This document shows positions 8,290 to 17,795 of a stretch of DNA of 64,000 bases, in pieces. The stretch comes from an uncultured Bacteroidales bacterium. Lineage in GTDB: Bacteria; Bacteroidota; Bacteroidia; Bacteroidales; UBA932. The notes beneath the pieces are model-generated. The model ran no database searches. It had not been told where the DNA came from and saw only the letters and a list, made by a program, of their open reading frames with translations. Numbering within the stretch: the stretch's first letter is position 1; the number at the start of each line of letters is the position of its first letter. Position numbers and translations under genes: made by a program. Where the stretch lies: positions 23,911-87,910 of the forward strand of contig CAKUYQ010000010.1 in the NCBI GenBank assembly GCA_934717185.1, given 5' to 3'.

Positions 8290-8315
8290 AGTCCGGCTGC
8301 CGCCGGGCTTTTTTT
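8290..8315 (+). terminator. Rho-independent terminator after the LRR lipoprotein
   Basis: AGTCCGGC and GCCGGGCT form an 8-bp stem with a TGCC loop, followed by seven or eight T. It lies 38 bases after the stop codon at 8252. Confidence 0.9.
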
Positions 8316-8344
8316 GTGCCTCTGTTTTAACCTTAGACGAAAAA

Positions 8345-8374
8345 TTTGTAACTTGCGGGGTTAATGAAATTTTG
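8345..8374 (+). promoter_or_regulatory. Candidate promoter of pdxA
   Basis: TTTG at 8345-8348 is followed after 18 bases by AAATTTTG at 8367-8374, one mismatch from TAnnTTTG. The pdxA start codon follows 19 bases later. The spacer is slightly short, so the call is tentative. Confidence 0.35.
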
Positions 8375-8393
8375 TATAGTAATATAGATAGAT

Positions 8394-9494
8394 ATGGCAC
8401 ATAAAGTTGTAATTGGTATAACTCAGGGAGATGCAAATGGTATTGGATATGAGGTTATTATAAAGGCGTTGTCTGATGCGCGGGTGTTGGAGATGTGTAC
8501 TCCTGTGGTTTACGGTTCGTCAAAGGCATTTGGATTTTATAGAAAACGTATTCCCGAAACAGATAATATTAATACTAATGTCATAACAGCAGCAAAAGAT
8601 GCTCATCCCAAACGTGTTAACATTATAAATTGTGTTCCGGATACATTTAATGTAGAGCCCGGAGAGTGTACGCATGAAGGGGCGCAGGGGGCAATTGTTG
8701 CGCTTGAGGCTGCAGTTGAAGATGCAAAAAGAGGAGATTTGGATATTATAATAACAGCTCCGTTTAACAAGCGTGCCGTAACATTGGAGACATTCAAGTA
8801 TGCCGGTCATACAGAGTATCTTATACAGGAGTTTAATGCCAAGGACGGCCTTATGTTCCTGTGCGCAGATAAGATGAGGGTTGGTGTTGCAACAGGGCAC
8901 ATAGCAATATCCAAGGTCTCTGAGACAATTACAGAAGAGCTTATTTTAAGCAAATTACGTATTATGAACAGCTCTCTGTTGAGAGATTTTGGCATAGATA
9001 AGCCAAAGATTGCGGTATTGGGACTTAATCCTCACTGCGGAGATAAAGGACTTATGGGAGATGAAGAGATAAGGATTATAAAGCCTGCAATAGATAAGGC
9101 TATGGATGAGGGTATAATGGCATTCGGCCCATTCCCTCCCGACGGATTCTTTAGCATAAACGGACAATACAAATATGATGCGGTACTTGCAATGTACCAC
9201 GATCAGGGGCTTATTCCGTTTAAGGCTCTTGCTTTTGATGCCGGCGTAAACTTTACGGCAGGTCTGCCTATTGTAAGAACATCTCCGGATCATGGAACTG
9301 CATACGATATTGCCGGAAGAAACAAGGCAAATCCTCAGTCTATGCTTAGCGCAATATATATGGCTGTAGATGTTTTCAAGAACAGGAAACTTTATGATGA
9401 GCTTCACGCAAATGTGCTTAAGGTAAAGGAATTTGACACTCCTCAAAAGGATGTTACACTTCCTATGATAGATGAAGAGGTGGAGAAACTGTAG
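8394..9494 (+). CDS. pdxA: 4-hydroxythreonine-4-phosphate dehydrogenase
   Basis: Oxidises 4-phosphohydroxy-L-threonine in the DXP-dependent branch of pyridoxal phosphate synthesis. The 366 residues match. Family marks are the start IGITQGDANGIGYEV, the TAPFNKRAV segment near residue 124, a metal-binding YAGHTEYL near 138, PHCGDKGLMGDEE near 211, and PDGFFSINGQYKYDAVLAMYHDQ cut here to its key YHDQ near 270. GLPIVRTSPDHGTAYDIAG follows near 298. All metal-binding His residues are present. rnhA starts 30 bases downstream in the same direction. Promoter candidate at 8345-8374. Confidence 0.97.
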   Translation: MAHKVVIGITQGDANGIGYEVIIKALSDARVLEMCTPVVYGSSKAFGFYRKRIPETDNINTNVITAAKDAHPKRVNIINCVPDTFNVEPGECTHEGAQGAIVALEAAVEDAKRGDLDIIITAPFNKRAVTLETFKYAGHTEYLIQEFNAKDGLMFLCADKMRVGVATGHIAISKVSETITEELILSKLRIMNSSLLRDFGIDKPKIAVLGLNPHCGDKGLMGDEEIRIIKPAIDKAMDEGIMAFGPFPPDGFFSINGQYKYDAVLAMYHDQGLIPFKALAFDAGVNFTAGLPIVRTSPDHGTAYDIAGRNKANPQSMLSAIYMAVDVFKNRKLYDELHANVLKVKEFDTPQKDVTLPMIDEEVEKL

Positions 9495-9524
9495 TAGAGG
9501 ACTTGTCGGGAAGGGAATAGAAAT

Positions 9525-9986
9525 ATGGCTGTTATTCAAATATACACAGACGGGTCTTCGAGAGGTAATCCCGGCCCGGGAGGTTATGGAGTAGTACTTA
9601 AATGCGGACCTCATTATAAGGAATTGAGTGCAGGGTATAAATATACTACCAATAACAGGATGGAGCTTTTGGCGGTGATTGTGGCGTTGGAGGCACTTAA
9701 ACAGAATGGAAATGAGGTGCATATCTATTCTGATTCGTCGTATGTTGTAAAAGCTGTAGAGGAGGGGTGGTTAAAAAAATGGTTGGTAAAAGGGCTTCAT
9801 AAGCAGAAGAACCCGGATTTATGGGAGAGGTATATAAAAGCAGCTGCAAGACAGAATGTTAGGTTTCATTGGATAAAGGGGCATGCCGGACATCCCGAGA
9901 ATGAACTTTGTGACAGACTTGCGGTTGCTGCGGCATTGGATACTAACAATATGTTGGATGACAGCTTTGCGGAGTATGAAAAATAA
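9525..9986 (+). CDS. rnhA: Ribonuclease HI
   Basis: Degrades the RNA strand of RNA-DNA hybrids. The 153 residues fit the short bacterial form with no extra domain. The four acidic catalytic positions are visible: Asp8 in IYTDGSSRGNPGPGGYG, Glu46 or so in NNRMELLAV, Asp in IYSDSSYVV near 69, and Asp in NELCDRLA near 135. The HWIKGHAGHPEN His loop is intact. Only 30 bases separate it from pdxA, including a TTGTCGGGAAG copy at 9503-9513, so the two are likely co-transcribed. Confidence 0.97.
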   Translation: MAVIQIYTDGSSRGNPGPGGYGVVLKCGPHYKELSAGYKYTTNNRMELLAVIVALEALKQNGNEVHIYSDSSYVVKAVEEGWLKKWLVKGLHKQKNPDLWERYIKAAARQNVRFHWIKGHAGHPENELCDRLAVAAALDTNNMLDDSFAEYEK

Positions 9987-10047
9987 TTAATAAAACAGAT
10001 TACAGTTAAGGTTACTTAGTTGTTGAAGATTATAATTAAACATAATA

Positions 10048-11061
10048 ATGAAAACTTTTTTTGAGACAAGCGGGTTAAGATACTGCATGATTGGAAGTGG
10101 AAGCTGGGCAACTGCGCTTGTGAAGTTATTGCTTAATAATCAGAGCTATATAAATTGGTATTTAAGAAGTGATGAGAATATAGAGAAGATAAAGGAGTGG
10201 CATCATAATCCTAATTATCTACAGTCTGTATATTTGGATCCTGAACGCATAAACATGAGCTCAGATATTAATGAGGTTATTTCAAATTCAGATGTACTGC
10301 TCTTCTGTACTCCGTCTGCATATTTCATGAAGGTGGCAGAGAATATAAATGTTTCGTTACAGGGAAAATTCATAATATCTGCAATTAAAGGATTTGTGGG
10401 AGAAAAGAACCAGACGGTGGCAGAGTATTTCCACGAGGTGCATAATATACCGTTTGACAGAATAGGCATTGTTAGTGGCCCGTGTCATGCAGAGGAGGTT
10501 GCAATGGAGAGGTTGTCCTATCTTACCCTCTCCAGCAAGCATATAGAGATTGCAAGAGCGCTTTGTAAAGTCTTTGAATGCAAGTATATAAAGACTAATC
10601 CGGGAACAGATATATATGGTGTTGAATACTCGGCGGCTCTTAAGAACATATATGCAGTAGCGGCCGGAATCTGTCATGGATTGGGATATGGTGACAACTT
10701 TATGGCTGTGCTTATGACAAACTCCTACCATGAGTTAATATCTTTTATTAATGCTACGCATCCCGACAAATCCCGTATTGTCTCCTCATCTGCCTATCTT
10801 GGAGATCTGCTGGTAACCGGTTACTCGCAGTTCAGCAGAAACAGAACATTCGGTAATATGGTGGGCAAGGGGTATTCGGTTCAGAGTGCCATGATGGAGA
10901 TGAATATGGTGGCCGAAGGGTATTACGCGTGCAGGTGTATGAATGAGATAAACAGAGAGTATAAACTTAATATGCCCATTGCCGATGCGGTATATAAAAT
11001 TTTATACGAGAACAAATATCCCCCTTTTGTAATAAAGCAACTTACGGATCTGCTTTTTTAG
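10048..11061 (+). CDS. gpsA: NAD(P)-dependent glycerol-3-phosphate dehydrogenase
   Basis: Reduces dihydroxyacetone phosphate to sn-glycerol 3-phosphate for phospholipid synthesis in the cytoplasm. The N-terminal nucleotide-binding loop is MIGSGSWATALVKLL near residues 15-29. SAIKGF, GPCHAEEVA near 150 and the catalytic-Lys segment EYSAALKNIYAVAAGICHGLG near 195 (key words YSAALKNIYA) are present. Later GDLLVTGYSQFSRNRTFG near 250 is the substrate-binding loop. At 337 residues it is of usual length. It stands 61 bases after rnhA in the same direction. Confidence 0.96.
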   Translation: MKTFFETSGLRYCMIGSGSWATALVKLLLNNQSYINWYLRSDENIEKIKEWHHNPNYLQSVYLDPERINMSSDINEVISNSDVLLFCTPSAYFMKVAENINVSLQGKFIISAIKGFVGEKNQTVAEYFHEVHNIPFDRIGIVSGPCHAEEVAMERLSYLTLSSKHIEIARALCKVFECKYIKTNPGTDIYGVEYSAALKNIYAVAAGICHGLGYGDNFMAVLMTNSYHELISFINATHPDKSRIVSSSAYLGDLLVTGYSQFSRNRTFGNMVGKGYSVQSAMMEMNMVAEGYYACRCMNEINREYKLNMPIADAVYKILYENKYPPFVIKQLTDLLF

Positions 11062-11149
11062 ATTCATACAGTTTGCAAGGATAAGCCCGTGGAAGAGAAT
11101 AAGAGGAGGTAAAATATAATCAAAAAGCTAATTGGAGGTAGTAGATAAT

Positions 11150-12496
11150 ATGTTAACAGTTAATATTGAACCTATTAGGTCTTTTGTCGGGAAAAAGACA
11201 TTAGACGAATATTTTTCAAAAGCTGGTGAATCGCTGAAAACTGTTTTGAGTGGGACAGGTGCAGGAAATGATTTCTTAGGATGGAAGACCCTTCCGTTTT
11301 ATGAGAATAACATGGCCATTATAGCCGGATGCAAGGAGGTGGTAGAGCAATGGCGTGGTACTGTTGATGTTGTTGCAGTTGTTGGAATAGGAGGATCGTA
11401 TTTGGGCGCAAAAGCCATAATCAGTGCATTGCAGAACAGCTTTTTGCAATATACACCGGGATCTTATCCGCAGATTGTATATGCTGGGCAGACAATGAGT
11501 GAAGACTATATGGCAGAATTGTTGGGCTATCTTAGGGACAAGAGTTTTGCCATAGTTGTAATATCAAAATCGGGCACTACAACCGAGCCTGCAATTGCGT
11601 TCAGACTCTTAAGAGAGATGTTGGAGAGTAAGGTTGGATGCAAGATGGCCAAAGATAGGATAGTGGCGATTACAGACGCATCAAAGGGGGCTCTAAAGAC
11701 CATGTCAAATAAGGAGGGCTACAAGACATTTGTTATTCCCGACAATGTAGGCGGCAGATACTCCGTACTTACTCCGGTAGGGCTTTTGCCTATTGCTTTG
11801 GCAGGGTTTGATATTGCCGAGCTGCTTGGCGGTGCGAGAGAGATGGCAGAAAGATGCAATGTAGCTGGTACGGGCTACGACAATCCGGCAGTCGTATATG
11901 CTGCAGCAAGAAACGCACTCTATTCATTAGGAAAAAAGATAGAGATACTTGTCTCATATAACCCAAAACTTGTATATATGGCAGAATGGTGGAAGCAGCT
12001 ATATGGAGAGAGTGAGGGTAAAGGGGGCAAGGGCATTTTTCCTGCTTCTGCAACGTTTTCAACGGATTTGCACTCTTTGGGCCAGTATATTCAGGATGGC
12101 GAAAGAACACTTTTTGAGACTAATCTTCTTGTTAAGAATACAGAACATAAAGTGGAAATCAAGGCAGACAGTGAAAACTTGGATGGCCTTAATTTCCTTG
12201 CCGGCAGAAGAATGGAGGATGTAAACAGAAAGGCACAGCAGGGAACAATGCTTGCCCATACAGATGGCGGAGTTCCAAATATTATTGTGGAGATGGAGAG
12301 AATAGATGAGAGGGAACTTGGCGGTCTTATCTATTTCTTTGAGATGGCATGTGCCATTAGCGGATATATGCTTGGCGTCAATCCGTTTGACCAACCCGGG
12401 GTTGAGATGTACAAAAAGAATATGTTTGCACTTCTTGGCAAACCTGGTTATGAGAAGGAGAACGAGATCCTTTCAAAACGGCTCAAAGGTAATTAA
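11150..12496 (+). CDS. pgi: Glucose-6-phosphate isomerase
   Basis: Interconverts glucose 6-phosphate and fructose 6-phosphate. I choose the ATG at 11150 (448 residues) because GGAGGT at 11134-11139 is well placed as its ribosome-binding site; a TTG at 11132 opens the same frame but would bury that site. Family marks: VVGIGGSYLGAKA near residue 83, VISKSGTTTEPAIAFR near 138, and NVGGRYSVLTPVGLLPIA near 200, the PGI signature. The length and the short N-terminus are those of the compact PGI of Firmicutes and Bacteroidota. A TTGTCGGGAA word lies in the first codons (11184) and another at 11736. Confidence 0.96.
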   Translation: MLTVNIEPIRSFVGKKTLDEYFSKAGESLKTVLSGTGAGNDFLGWKTLPFYENNMAIIAGCKEVVEQWRGTVDVVAVVGIGGSYLGAKAIISALQNSFLQYTPGSYPQIVYAGQTMSEDYMAELLGYLRDKSFAIVVISKSGTTTEPAIAFRLLREMLESKVGCKMAKDRIVAITDASKGALKTMSNKEGYKTFVIPDNVGGRYSVLTPVGLLPIALAGFDIAELLGGAREMAERCNVAGTGYDNPAVVYAAARNALYSLGKKIEILVSYNPKLVYMAEWWKQLYGESEGKGGKGIFPASATFSTDLHSLGQYIQDGERTLFETNLLVKNTEHKVEIKADSENLDGLNFLAGRRMEDVNRKAQQGTMLAHTDGGVPNIIVEMERIDERELGGLIYFFEMACAISGYMLGVNPFDQPGVEMYKKNMFALLGKPGYEKENEILSKRLKGN

Positions 12497-12511
12497 TATA
12501 CACAAATATAT

Positions 12512-14764
12512 ATGGAACAGATTAACCCGTTATTATTTGACCTTGCACTTATTCTTATTGTTGCCGGGGGTGTTACTCTGCTGTTCAAATGGCTTAAGCA
12601 GCCCTTGGTACTTGGCTATATCGTGGCCGGTATGCTTGCCGGTCCGTATATCTCAATTGTGCCGAGTGTACATAATATAGAGAATATTGAGTTTTGGGGA
12701 AAGATAGGTGTTATATTTCTGCTCTTTGGCTTGGGCCTTGAATTCAGCCTTAAGAAACTGAAGAAGGTTGGCGGTCCCGGGTTTATTACTGTCTTTTTTG
12801 AATGTGCAATGATGTTCTCCATGGGATTCCTCGTAGGACGCATTCTTGGATGGAACAGGAGCACATCTATATTCCTTGGAGGAATGATGTCTATATCCTC
12901 TACCTCAATAATCATTAAGGAGTTTGATGACCTTAAACTTAAGACACAGAAGTTTACGCAATTGGTTTTTGGAACATTGGTAGTTGAGGATATGGTTGCA
13001 ATTCTGCTTTTGGTATTGCTTCCTGCAATTGCCATATCAAAATCTTTTGACGGGATGGAGCTTGTGTGGAAAGGGGTGAATATGGCGCTCTTCCTTCTGC
13101 TGTGGTTTACAGGCGGAATCTTTATAATTCCAACTCTGTACAAAAAACTCAGTAAACTACTTACAGATGAAACGCTTATAGTTGTCTCATTGGGGCTTTG
13201 CCTTGTTATGGTAATAATAACGGTAAAAGCCGGTATATCCGAGGCTCTTGGAGCGTTTGTAATGGGCTCTATATTAAGCGGAACGGCGCAGAGCGAAAAG
13301 ATAGTTGAACTTACCAAACCAATAAAGAACTTCTTTGGCGCCATATTCTTTGTATCCGTTGGAATGTTGGTAGACCCAATGATCATTGTACAGTACTGGA
13401 AACCAATACTGTTGCTTACTGTAATGATTATTGTTGCAAAACCGTTTTCGGCAACGTGTGGACTTCTGCTTTCGGGGCAGACACCAAAGATTGCGCTCCA
13501 ATCCGGTATGTGTCTCTGTCAGATAGGGGAGTTCTCCTTCATTATTGCAACATTGGGTAAGGAGTTGGGTGTTGTGCAACCGTACCTGTATCCTGTAATT
13601 GTTTCAGTATCAATCCTTACCACCTTTGTTACCCCGTATTGGATAAAATTGTCGGGACCTTTCTATAACTTTATATACAATCACTCTACAAAGGGGTGGC
13701 GAACGGTATTGGACAGGCTTGGAACCGGGCGTAAGACACTTAACCGCGAGAGCGACTGGCATAGCCTGCTCAAATCCTACTTTACAAGGCTGTTTATCTA
13801 TACCGGTTGGTTAGTGCTTGTTTATACACTTTTTAGAACTATTGTATCTCCATACGTAGAAAAATCGTTTGGTTTTGAGTTTAAAGTAAGGTGTATCCTA
13901 TTTGTGGCAACCATGCTTTGTATGGCTCCGTTTCTTTACGGATTGCTGAGAAGGTATGACTCCATGGGGCTTTTTAAGAAGATTTGGTCAGACCAGAAAT
14001 TTGCTCGAGGTCCGCTTCTTTTTATGACCGGGGTAAAATATTTTATTGCGATTGCTGTGGTGGGGACGGTGGTATCATACTATTTAGTAAGCGGATTGGG
14101 AATGGTAATAATCATAACATCCCTTGTAATTCTAATGGTTTTTGCCTCAAAGACACTAAAACTGTACTATTCAAGGATAGAAAACCAGTTCCTTACCAAT
14201 CTTAACAGCGAGGGCGGGCGTAATGAACTCACAATGCCACGGGAACTTGCAGACCAGATTCATACAGATCGTTTTGAGGTAAACCAGAACTCGTATGTTG
14301 CCGGCAAGACAATATCGCAGGTTCACAGGGCCAAGAATACGGGGGCGTTGGTGATTCAGATAGTAAGGGGTGAGCTTGTCATTAATCTTCCCGACAAAAA
14401 TGTACAGCTTTTTCCGTCAGATCTGCTTTGGGTTTTGGGAACAGATAACCAGCTGCATCTCTTTAAGCAGCTTGCGGAGGAGGTCGCGCCATACGATTCA
14501 AACGAGGAGGAGGCGTACAGCCCTGTTGACAATAGCTCGGATGCCGATATGGAGCTGTATCAGATCACCCTTTCCAACAGATCTCCTTTGATTGGTGAGG
14601 CTGCAAATATCTCAAGTATAAGGAACAGTTTTGGAGTTTTGGTTGTGGGGTTAGAGAAAAAAGATAGCAACACCTTTATAAGACCAACTCGGGCACAGAT
14701 GGTGGAGGCAGATGATACACTTTGGGTTGTGGGGACAAAAGAGGCTGTTAAGGCGCTTAAATAG
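12512..14764 (+). CDS. CPA2-family monovalent cation:proton antiporter with C-terminal TrkA-C domains
   Basis: A 750-residue membrane protein. Residues about 8-385 form the Na/H-exchanger fold of about 11-12 helices, with the LGLGLEFSLKKLKK-type loop (read FGLGLEFSLKKL) and QLVFGTLVVEDMVAI in the core. A further membrane segment pair lies near 430-530. The C-terminus from about 570 is soluble and holds two TrkA-C-like modules, one around VAGKTISQV and LPDKNVQLFPSDLLWVLG, the other around PLIGEAANIS and EADDTLWVVG. There is no TrkA-N Rossmann domain. It probably exchanges K or Na for protons under gating by a ligand bound to TrkA-C. It lies 15 bases after pgi. Confidence 0.88.
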   Translation: MEQINPLLFDLALILIVAGGVTLLFKWLKQPLVLGYIVAGMLAGPYISIVPSVHNIENIEFWGKIGVIFLLFGLGLEFSLKKLKKVGGPGFITVFFECAMMFSMGFLVGRILGWNRSTSIFLGGMMSISSTSIIIKEFDDLKLKTQKFTQLVFGTLVVEDMVAILLLVLLPAIAISKSFDGMELVWKGVNMALFLLLWFTGGIFIIPTLYKKLSKLLTDETLIVVSLGLCLVMVIITVKAGISEALGAFVMGSILSGTAQSEKIVELTKPIKNFFGAIFFVSVGMLVDPMIIVQYWKPILLLTVMIIVAKPFSATCGLLLSGQTPKIALQSGMCLCQIGEFSFIIATLGKELGVVQPYLYPVIVSVSILTTFVTPYWIKLSGPFYNFIYNHSTKGWRTVLDRLGTGRKTLNRESDWHSLLKSYFTRLFIYTGWLVLVYTLFRTIVSPYVEKSFGFEFKVRCILFVATMLCMAPFLYGLLRRYDSMGLFKKIWSDQKFARGPLLFMTGVKYFIAIAVVGTVVSYYLVSGLGMVIIITSLVILMVFASKTLKLYYSRIENQFLTNLNSEGGRNELTMPRELADQIHTDRFEVNQNSYVAGKTISQVHRAKNTGALVIQIVRGELVINLPDKNVQLFPSDLLWVLGTDNQLHLFKQLAEEVAPYDSNEEEAYSPVDNSSDADMELYQITLSNRSPLIGEAANISSIRNSFGVLVVGLEKKDSNTFIRPTRAQMVEADDTLWVVGTKEAVKALK

Positions 14765-14921
14765 CTTTGGCGTTGGCTGTTTTGGAGTAAAGAGGGTAGA
14801 GAGGGTAAAGAAAGCGTTGGCTTTGGAGTTGGCATTGGCTATTTGGGTAGAGAGTGTATAGAAAGTTAAGAGAGTATTATTTTTAAATTAAAAAGGCCAA
14901 AGCTAAAGCCAAGGCCAAATA
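14765..14921. repeat. Intergenic GTTGGC/GCCAAC repeat block B
   Basis: Starts right after the antiporter stop with GCTTTGGCGTTGGC, TGTTTTGGAGTAAAGAG and a second GCGTTGGCTTTGG unit. It ends near 14895-14920 with the reverse form GGCCAAAGCTAAAGCC. It has the same unit structure and end-to-end pairing as block A at 6013-6159. The addB start codon follows ten bases later, so the block forms most of that gene's leader. Confidence 0.7.
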
Positions 14922-14930
14922 ATAGATTAT

Positions 14931-17783
14931 ATGGAATTTTTACGGACTGTTGCAAAAGCGTATATACCTCATTTAGCAGATGAGAAAGCTATAGACAACC
15001 ATACTTTTATCTTCCCTAACAGGAGGTCTCTGCTCTTTTTTCAAAAATACCTTGGACAGGAGTATAGTGCAAAGTACGGTAAACCGTTGCTCTCTCCAAA
15101 CTTGCAGACTATCAATGACTTCATTATAGGTCTTGGCGGGCTTAAGCCTGTAAGCTCAGTTAAAGCCCTGTATACCCTGTACAGAAGTTATTCAGATATA
15201 AAGGGGAGCAATGTAGAGAGTTTTGATGATTTTGTCTATTGGGGAGACATTATACTCAAAGATTTTGACGATATAGACAAATATCTTGTAAATGCAAAAC
15301 AGCTCTTTACAAATATAAAGGAGCTTAAGGAGTTGAGCGACGACTATTCATATCTTTCACCTGCACAGATTAAGGCTATAGAGAGTTTTTGGGGTTCTTT
15401 TTCGGCTGAACCGCACACAGAAAAGAAGGAGGTTTTCTTCTCTCTTTGGAAGGTGTTGGAGAGGGTATATGATGATTTCAGGAGCAGATTGGAGGCTTTG
15501 GGCGAGGGTTATGAGGGGATGATATACCGTAAGGTGGCGGAACAGATGCCGTTTATAGTAGATAGTAAAGAGAGCGTTGGCGATTTTGGAAGTAGCGATA
15601 GGAGGATAGTGTTTGTGGGACTTAATGCCCCCAACATGTGTGAACGTAAGATAATGAGGTATCTTATGGAGGCAGGCAAGGCGGATTTCTACTGGGATTA
15701 TTACGGTAAATTGCTTACAGACAGTGAGAACGAGGCGGGAGCCATAATAAAGGGGTGCGTAGAGGAGTTTAGGTCGTTGTATCCGTTGGAAGGTATGGAC
15801 GGGTCCGATGTTTTAGATGTGTCAAATACAGGTAACGGAATTCCACATAGGATAGAGGTCTATGCAGTACCGTCAGGGGTGGGACAGGCACTTGTAGCCT
15901 CTAAAATATTGGAGAGGCTTCCGGCAGGGGATGAGTCCATAAAGACCTGCATTCAGCTTCCCGACGAAAACCTGCTCATGCCGCTTCTTAATTCTGTACC
16001 GGATAAATATGAGAGGATAAATGTTACAATGGGTTACCCGTTGGTACAGACATCGTTGTACTCCTTTGTGAATATGATAGCCTCTCTTGTAAGGGGGGAA
16101 AAGGTTGAGAATGAAAAGAGATGCTTCTATTACAAAGATGTGATTTCGTTGTTGGCACATCCGTACATAAGCGGAGACAAAAGTTCGGTTATTTGTCGGG
16201 AAGCGGATGAGATAAAAAATGCCATTCTGCAAAGTAGTCTTATTTTTGTCCCTGTTGATTGTGATTTTATAGCAAAGGTACAGTCTGAGTTGCTTAAGAG
16301 AATTTTTCATCTGCCGCATAATGCTACTGAGATACCTGAATATCAGCTTGGTATACTAAAACTGCTTGATGGTTCGCAGGATAGCCTTACACGGGAGTTT
16401 TTGTACAGGTATGCTGTTGAGATAAAGAATCTGGCAGAGTTAGGGATTTATATGGAGGTGAAGACATACTTTAGGCTGTTGGCAAGACTTACTGCCGGGC
16501 TTACTGTCTCATTTAAGGGGGAACCTCTTAACGGCCTGCAGATTATGGGTTCACTTGAAACTCGAGCCATAGATTTTGACAATCTGATTATTCTATCCGC
16601 GAATGAGGGGACTTTTCCATCTGCAAAAGGTGATAATTCGTTGATACCCTATAATTTAAGAGTAGGTTTTGCACTGCCTACATACCGCCTTCACGACAGT
16701 ATCTCCTCTTACCATTTTTACAGAAGTATCTGCAGGGTAAAGAATCTTTACATGATATATGATACAAGAAAGAACGGTTTAGCTACGGGAGAGGTGAGCA
16801 GATTTGTAAAACAGCTTAAGTATCAGTTTAATATAGATGTTAAGACTACTGTGGTGTCGTATGCTGTTCATGGCGAGGAGGCTTTGGTGAAAGAGGTGGG
16901 AAAAGATGATGCTGTTATGAAAAAACTGCGGGAAAAGAAATTTTCGGCATCGGCAATAAATGATTATTTTATCTGTCCTTTAAAGTTCTATATAGATTAT
17001 ATTTTGGGATATAAGGAGGAGGATGACATATCGGCAGATCTTGAGGCCGACAAGTTTGGCAATATCTATCATGAGGTTATGGAGGCTATATATGATCCTT
17101 TTAAAGGTAAAACTGTAAATGAAACAGATATAAAGAGGATTATAGGTGATGAAGCTGCATTGGACAGACTCATTAAAGAACGTTTTTGGGAGGTTGCACA
17201 TATAGGTAATATTAAGGGGCGCAGGGTTATTGAATTTGAACTGTTAAAGAATTATATTCTGCATACTTTGAGGTATGATCTTAAAAATGTTCCGTTTTAC
17301 TATGTGGCCGGGGAGGAGCGTAAGGTGAAAGAGCTTGATATACATCCTGGTGGAGATCCATCCATGCCTTTGGAAAAGGTATATCTTGTTGGTTATATAG
17401 ACCGTCAGCAGAGAAAGGAGGGAAGACTGTACATAATAGATTACAAGACAGGCTATGTTAAAGAGAACGATGCAGTGGAAACAGATATGGAAAAGATTTT
17501 CGATGCAACAACAGAGGACAGATACCATATTGCCCGCCAGTTGCAGATGTACGCATATCTTAACGGCGGAGGGGAGGATACAGTGCTGTCTGTATATTAT
17601 CTGAGACAGATAAAAAGCGGCAGTGTTGTTGAGACTCTGGCGGATAAAGATAATATTACTCTGTTTGAGGATAAGTTGAAGTGTCTGCTGGAGGAGATAT
17701 TCAACAGGAACATCCCATTTGCCGGCAGGCCGGGATGTGCAGGATGCCGGTGGTGCAGTTTCAGCTCACTTTGCAATAAATAG
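14931..17783 (+). CDS. addB: AddB-type PD-(D/E)XK nuclease subunit of a helicase-nuclease
   Basis: 950 residues with the inactive-helicase N-terminal half and C-terminal nuclease domain of AddB proteins. Early residues include FIFPNRRSLLFFQKYL, the usual start. The nuclease domain has FGNIYHEVMEAIYD near 708, GYIDRQ near 822 and IIDYKTG near 836, giving the D...DYK catalytic set. A Cys near 682 (FICPLKFY) and the C-terminal cluster GCAGCRWCSFSSLC form the expected 4Fe-4S site. The partner addA starts 13 bases later. Together they would resect double-strand breaks to load RecA. Bacteroidota AddB proteins are strongly diverged, so the symbol is by architecture and pairing. Confidence 0.88.
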   Translation: MEFLRTVAKAYIPHLADEKAIDNHTFIFPNRRSLLFFQKYLGQEYSAKYGKPLLSPNLQTINDFIIGLGGLKPVSSVKALYTLYRSYSDIKGSNVESFDDFVYWGDIILKDFDDIDKYLVNAKQLFTNIKELKELSDDYSYLSPAQIKAIESFWGSFSAEPHTEKKEVFFSLWKVLERVYDDFRSRLEALGEGYEGMIYRKVAEQMPFIVDSKESVGDFGSSDRRIVFVGLNAPNMCERKIMRYLMEAGKADFYWDYYGKLLTDSENEAGAIIKGCVEEFRSLYPLEGMDGSDVLDVSNTGNGIPHRIEVYAVPSGVGQALVASKILERLPAGDESIKTCIQLPDENLLMPLLNSVPDKYERINVTMGYPLVQTSLYSFVNMIASLVRGEKVENEKRCFYYKDVISLLAHPYISGDKSSVICREADEIKNAILQSSLIFVPVDCDFIAKVQSELLKRIFHLPHNATEIPEYQLGILKLLDGSQDSLTREFLYRYAVEIKNLAELGIYMEVKTYFRLLARLTAGLTVSFKGEPLNGLQIMGSLETRAIDFDNLIILSANEGTFPSAKGDNSLIPYNLRVGFALPTYRLHDSISSYHFYRSICRVKNLYMIYDTRKNGLATGEVSRFVKQLKYQFNIDVKTTVVSYAVHGEEALVKEVGKDDAVMKKLREKKFSASAINDYFICPLKFYIDYILGYKEEDDISADLEADKFGNIYHEVMEAIYDPFKGKTVNETDIKRIIGDEAALDRLIKERFWEVAHIGNIKGRRVIEFELLKNYILHTLRYDLKNVPFYYVAGEERKVKELDIHPGGDPSMPLEKVYLVGYIDRQQRKEGRLYIIDYKTGYVKENDAVETDMEKIFDATTEDRYHIARQLQMYAYLNGGGEDTVLSVYYLRQIKSGSVVETLADKDNITLFEDKLKCLLEEIFNRNIPFAGRPGCAGCRWCSFSSLCNK

Positions 17784-17795
17784 GAGGATACGGTT

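Noticed and set aside
8955..9722. Long minus-strand frame opposite pdxA and rnhA
   Set aside because: It is antisense to two well-supported genes and has no recognisable domain or signal.
11132..11149. TTG start six codons upstream of the pgi ATG
   Set aside because: The GGAGGT ribosome-binding site lies inside that extension and is correctly spaced for the ATG at 11150.
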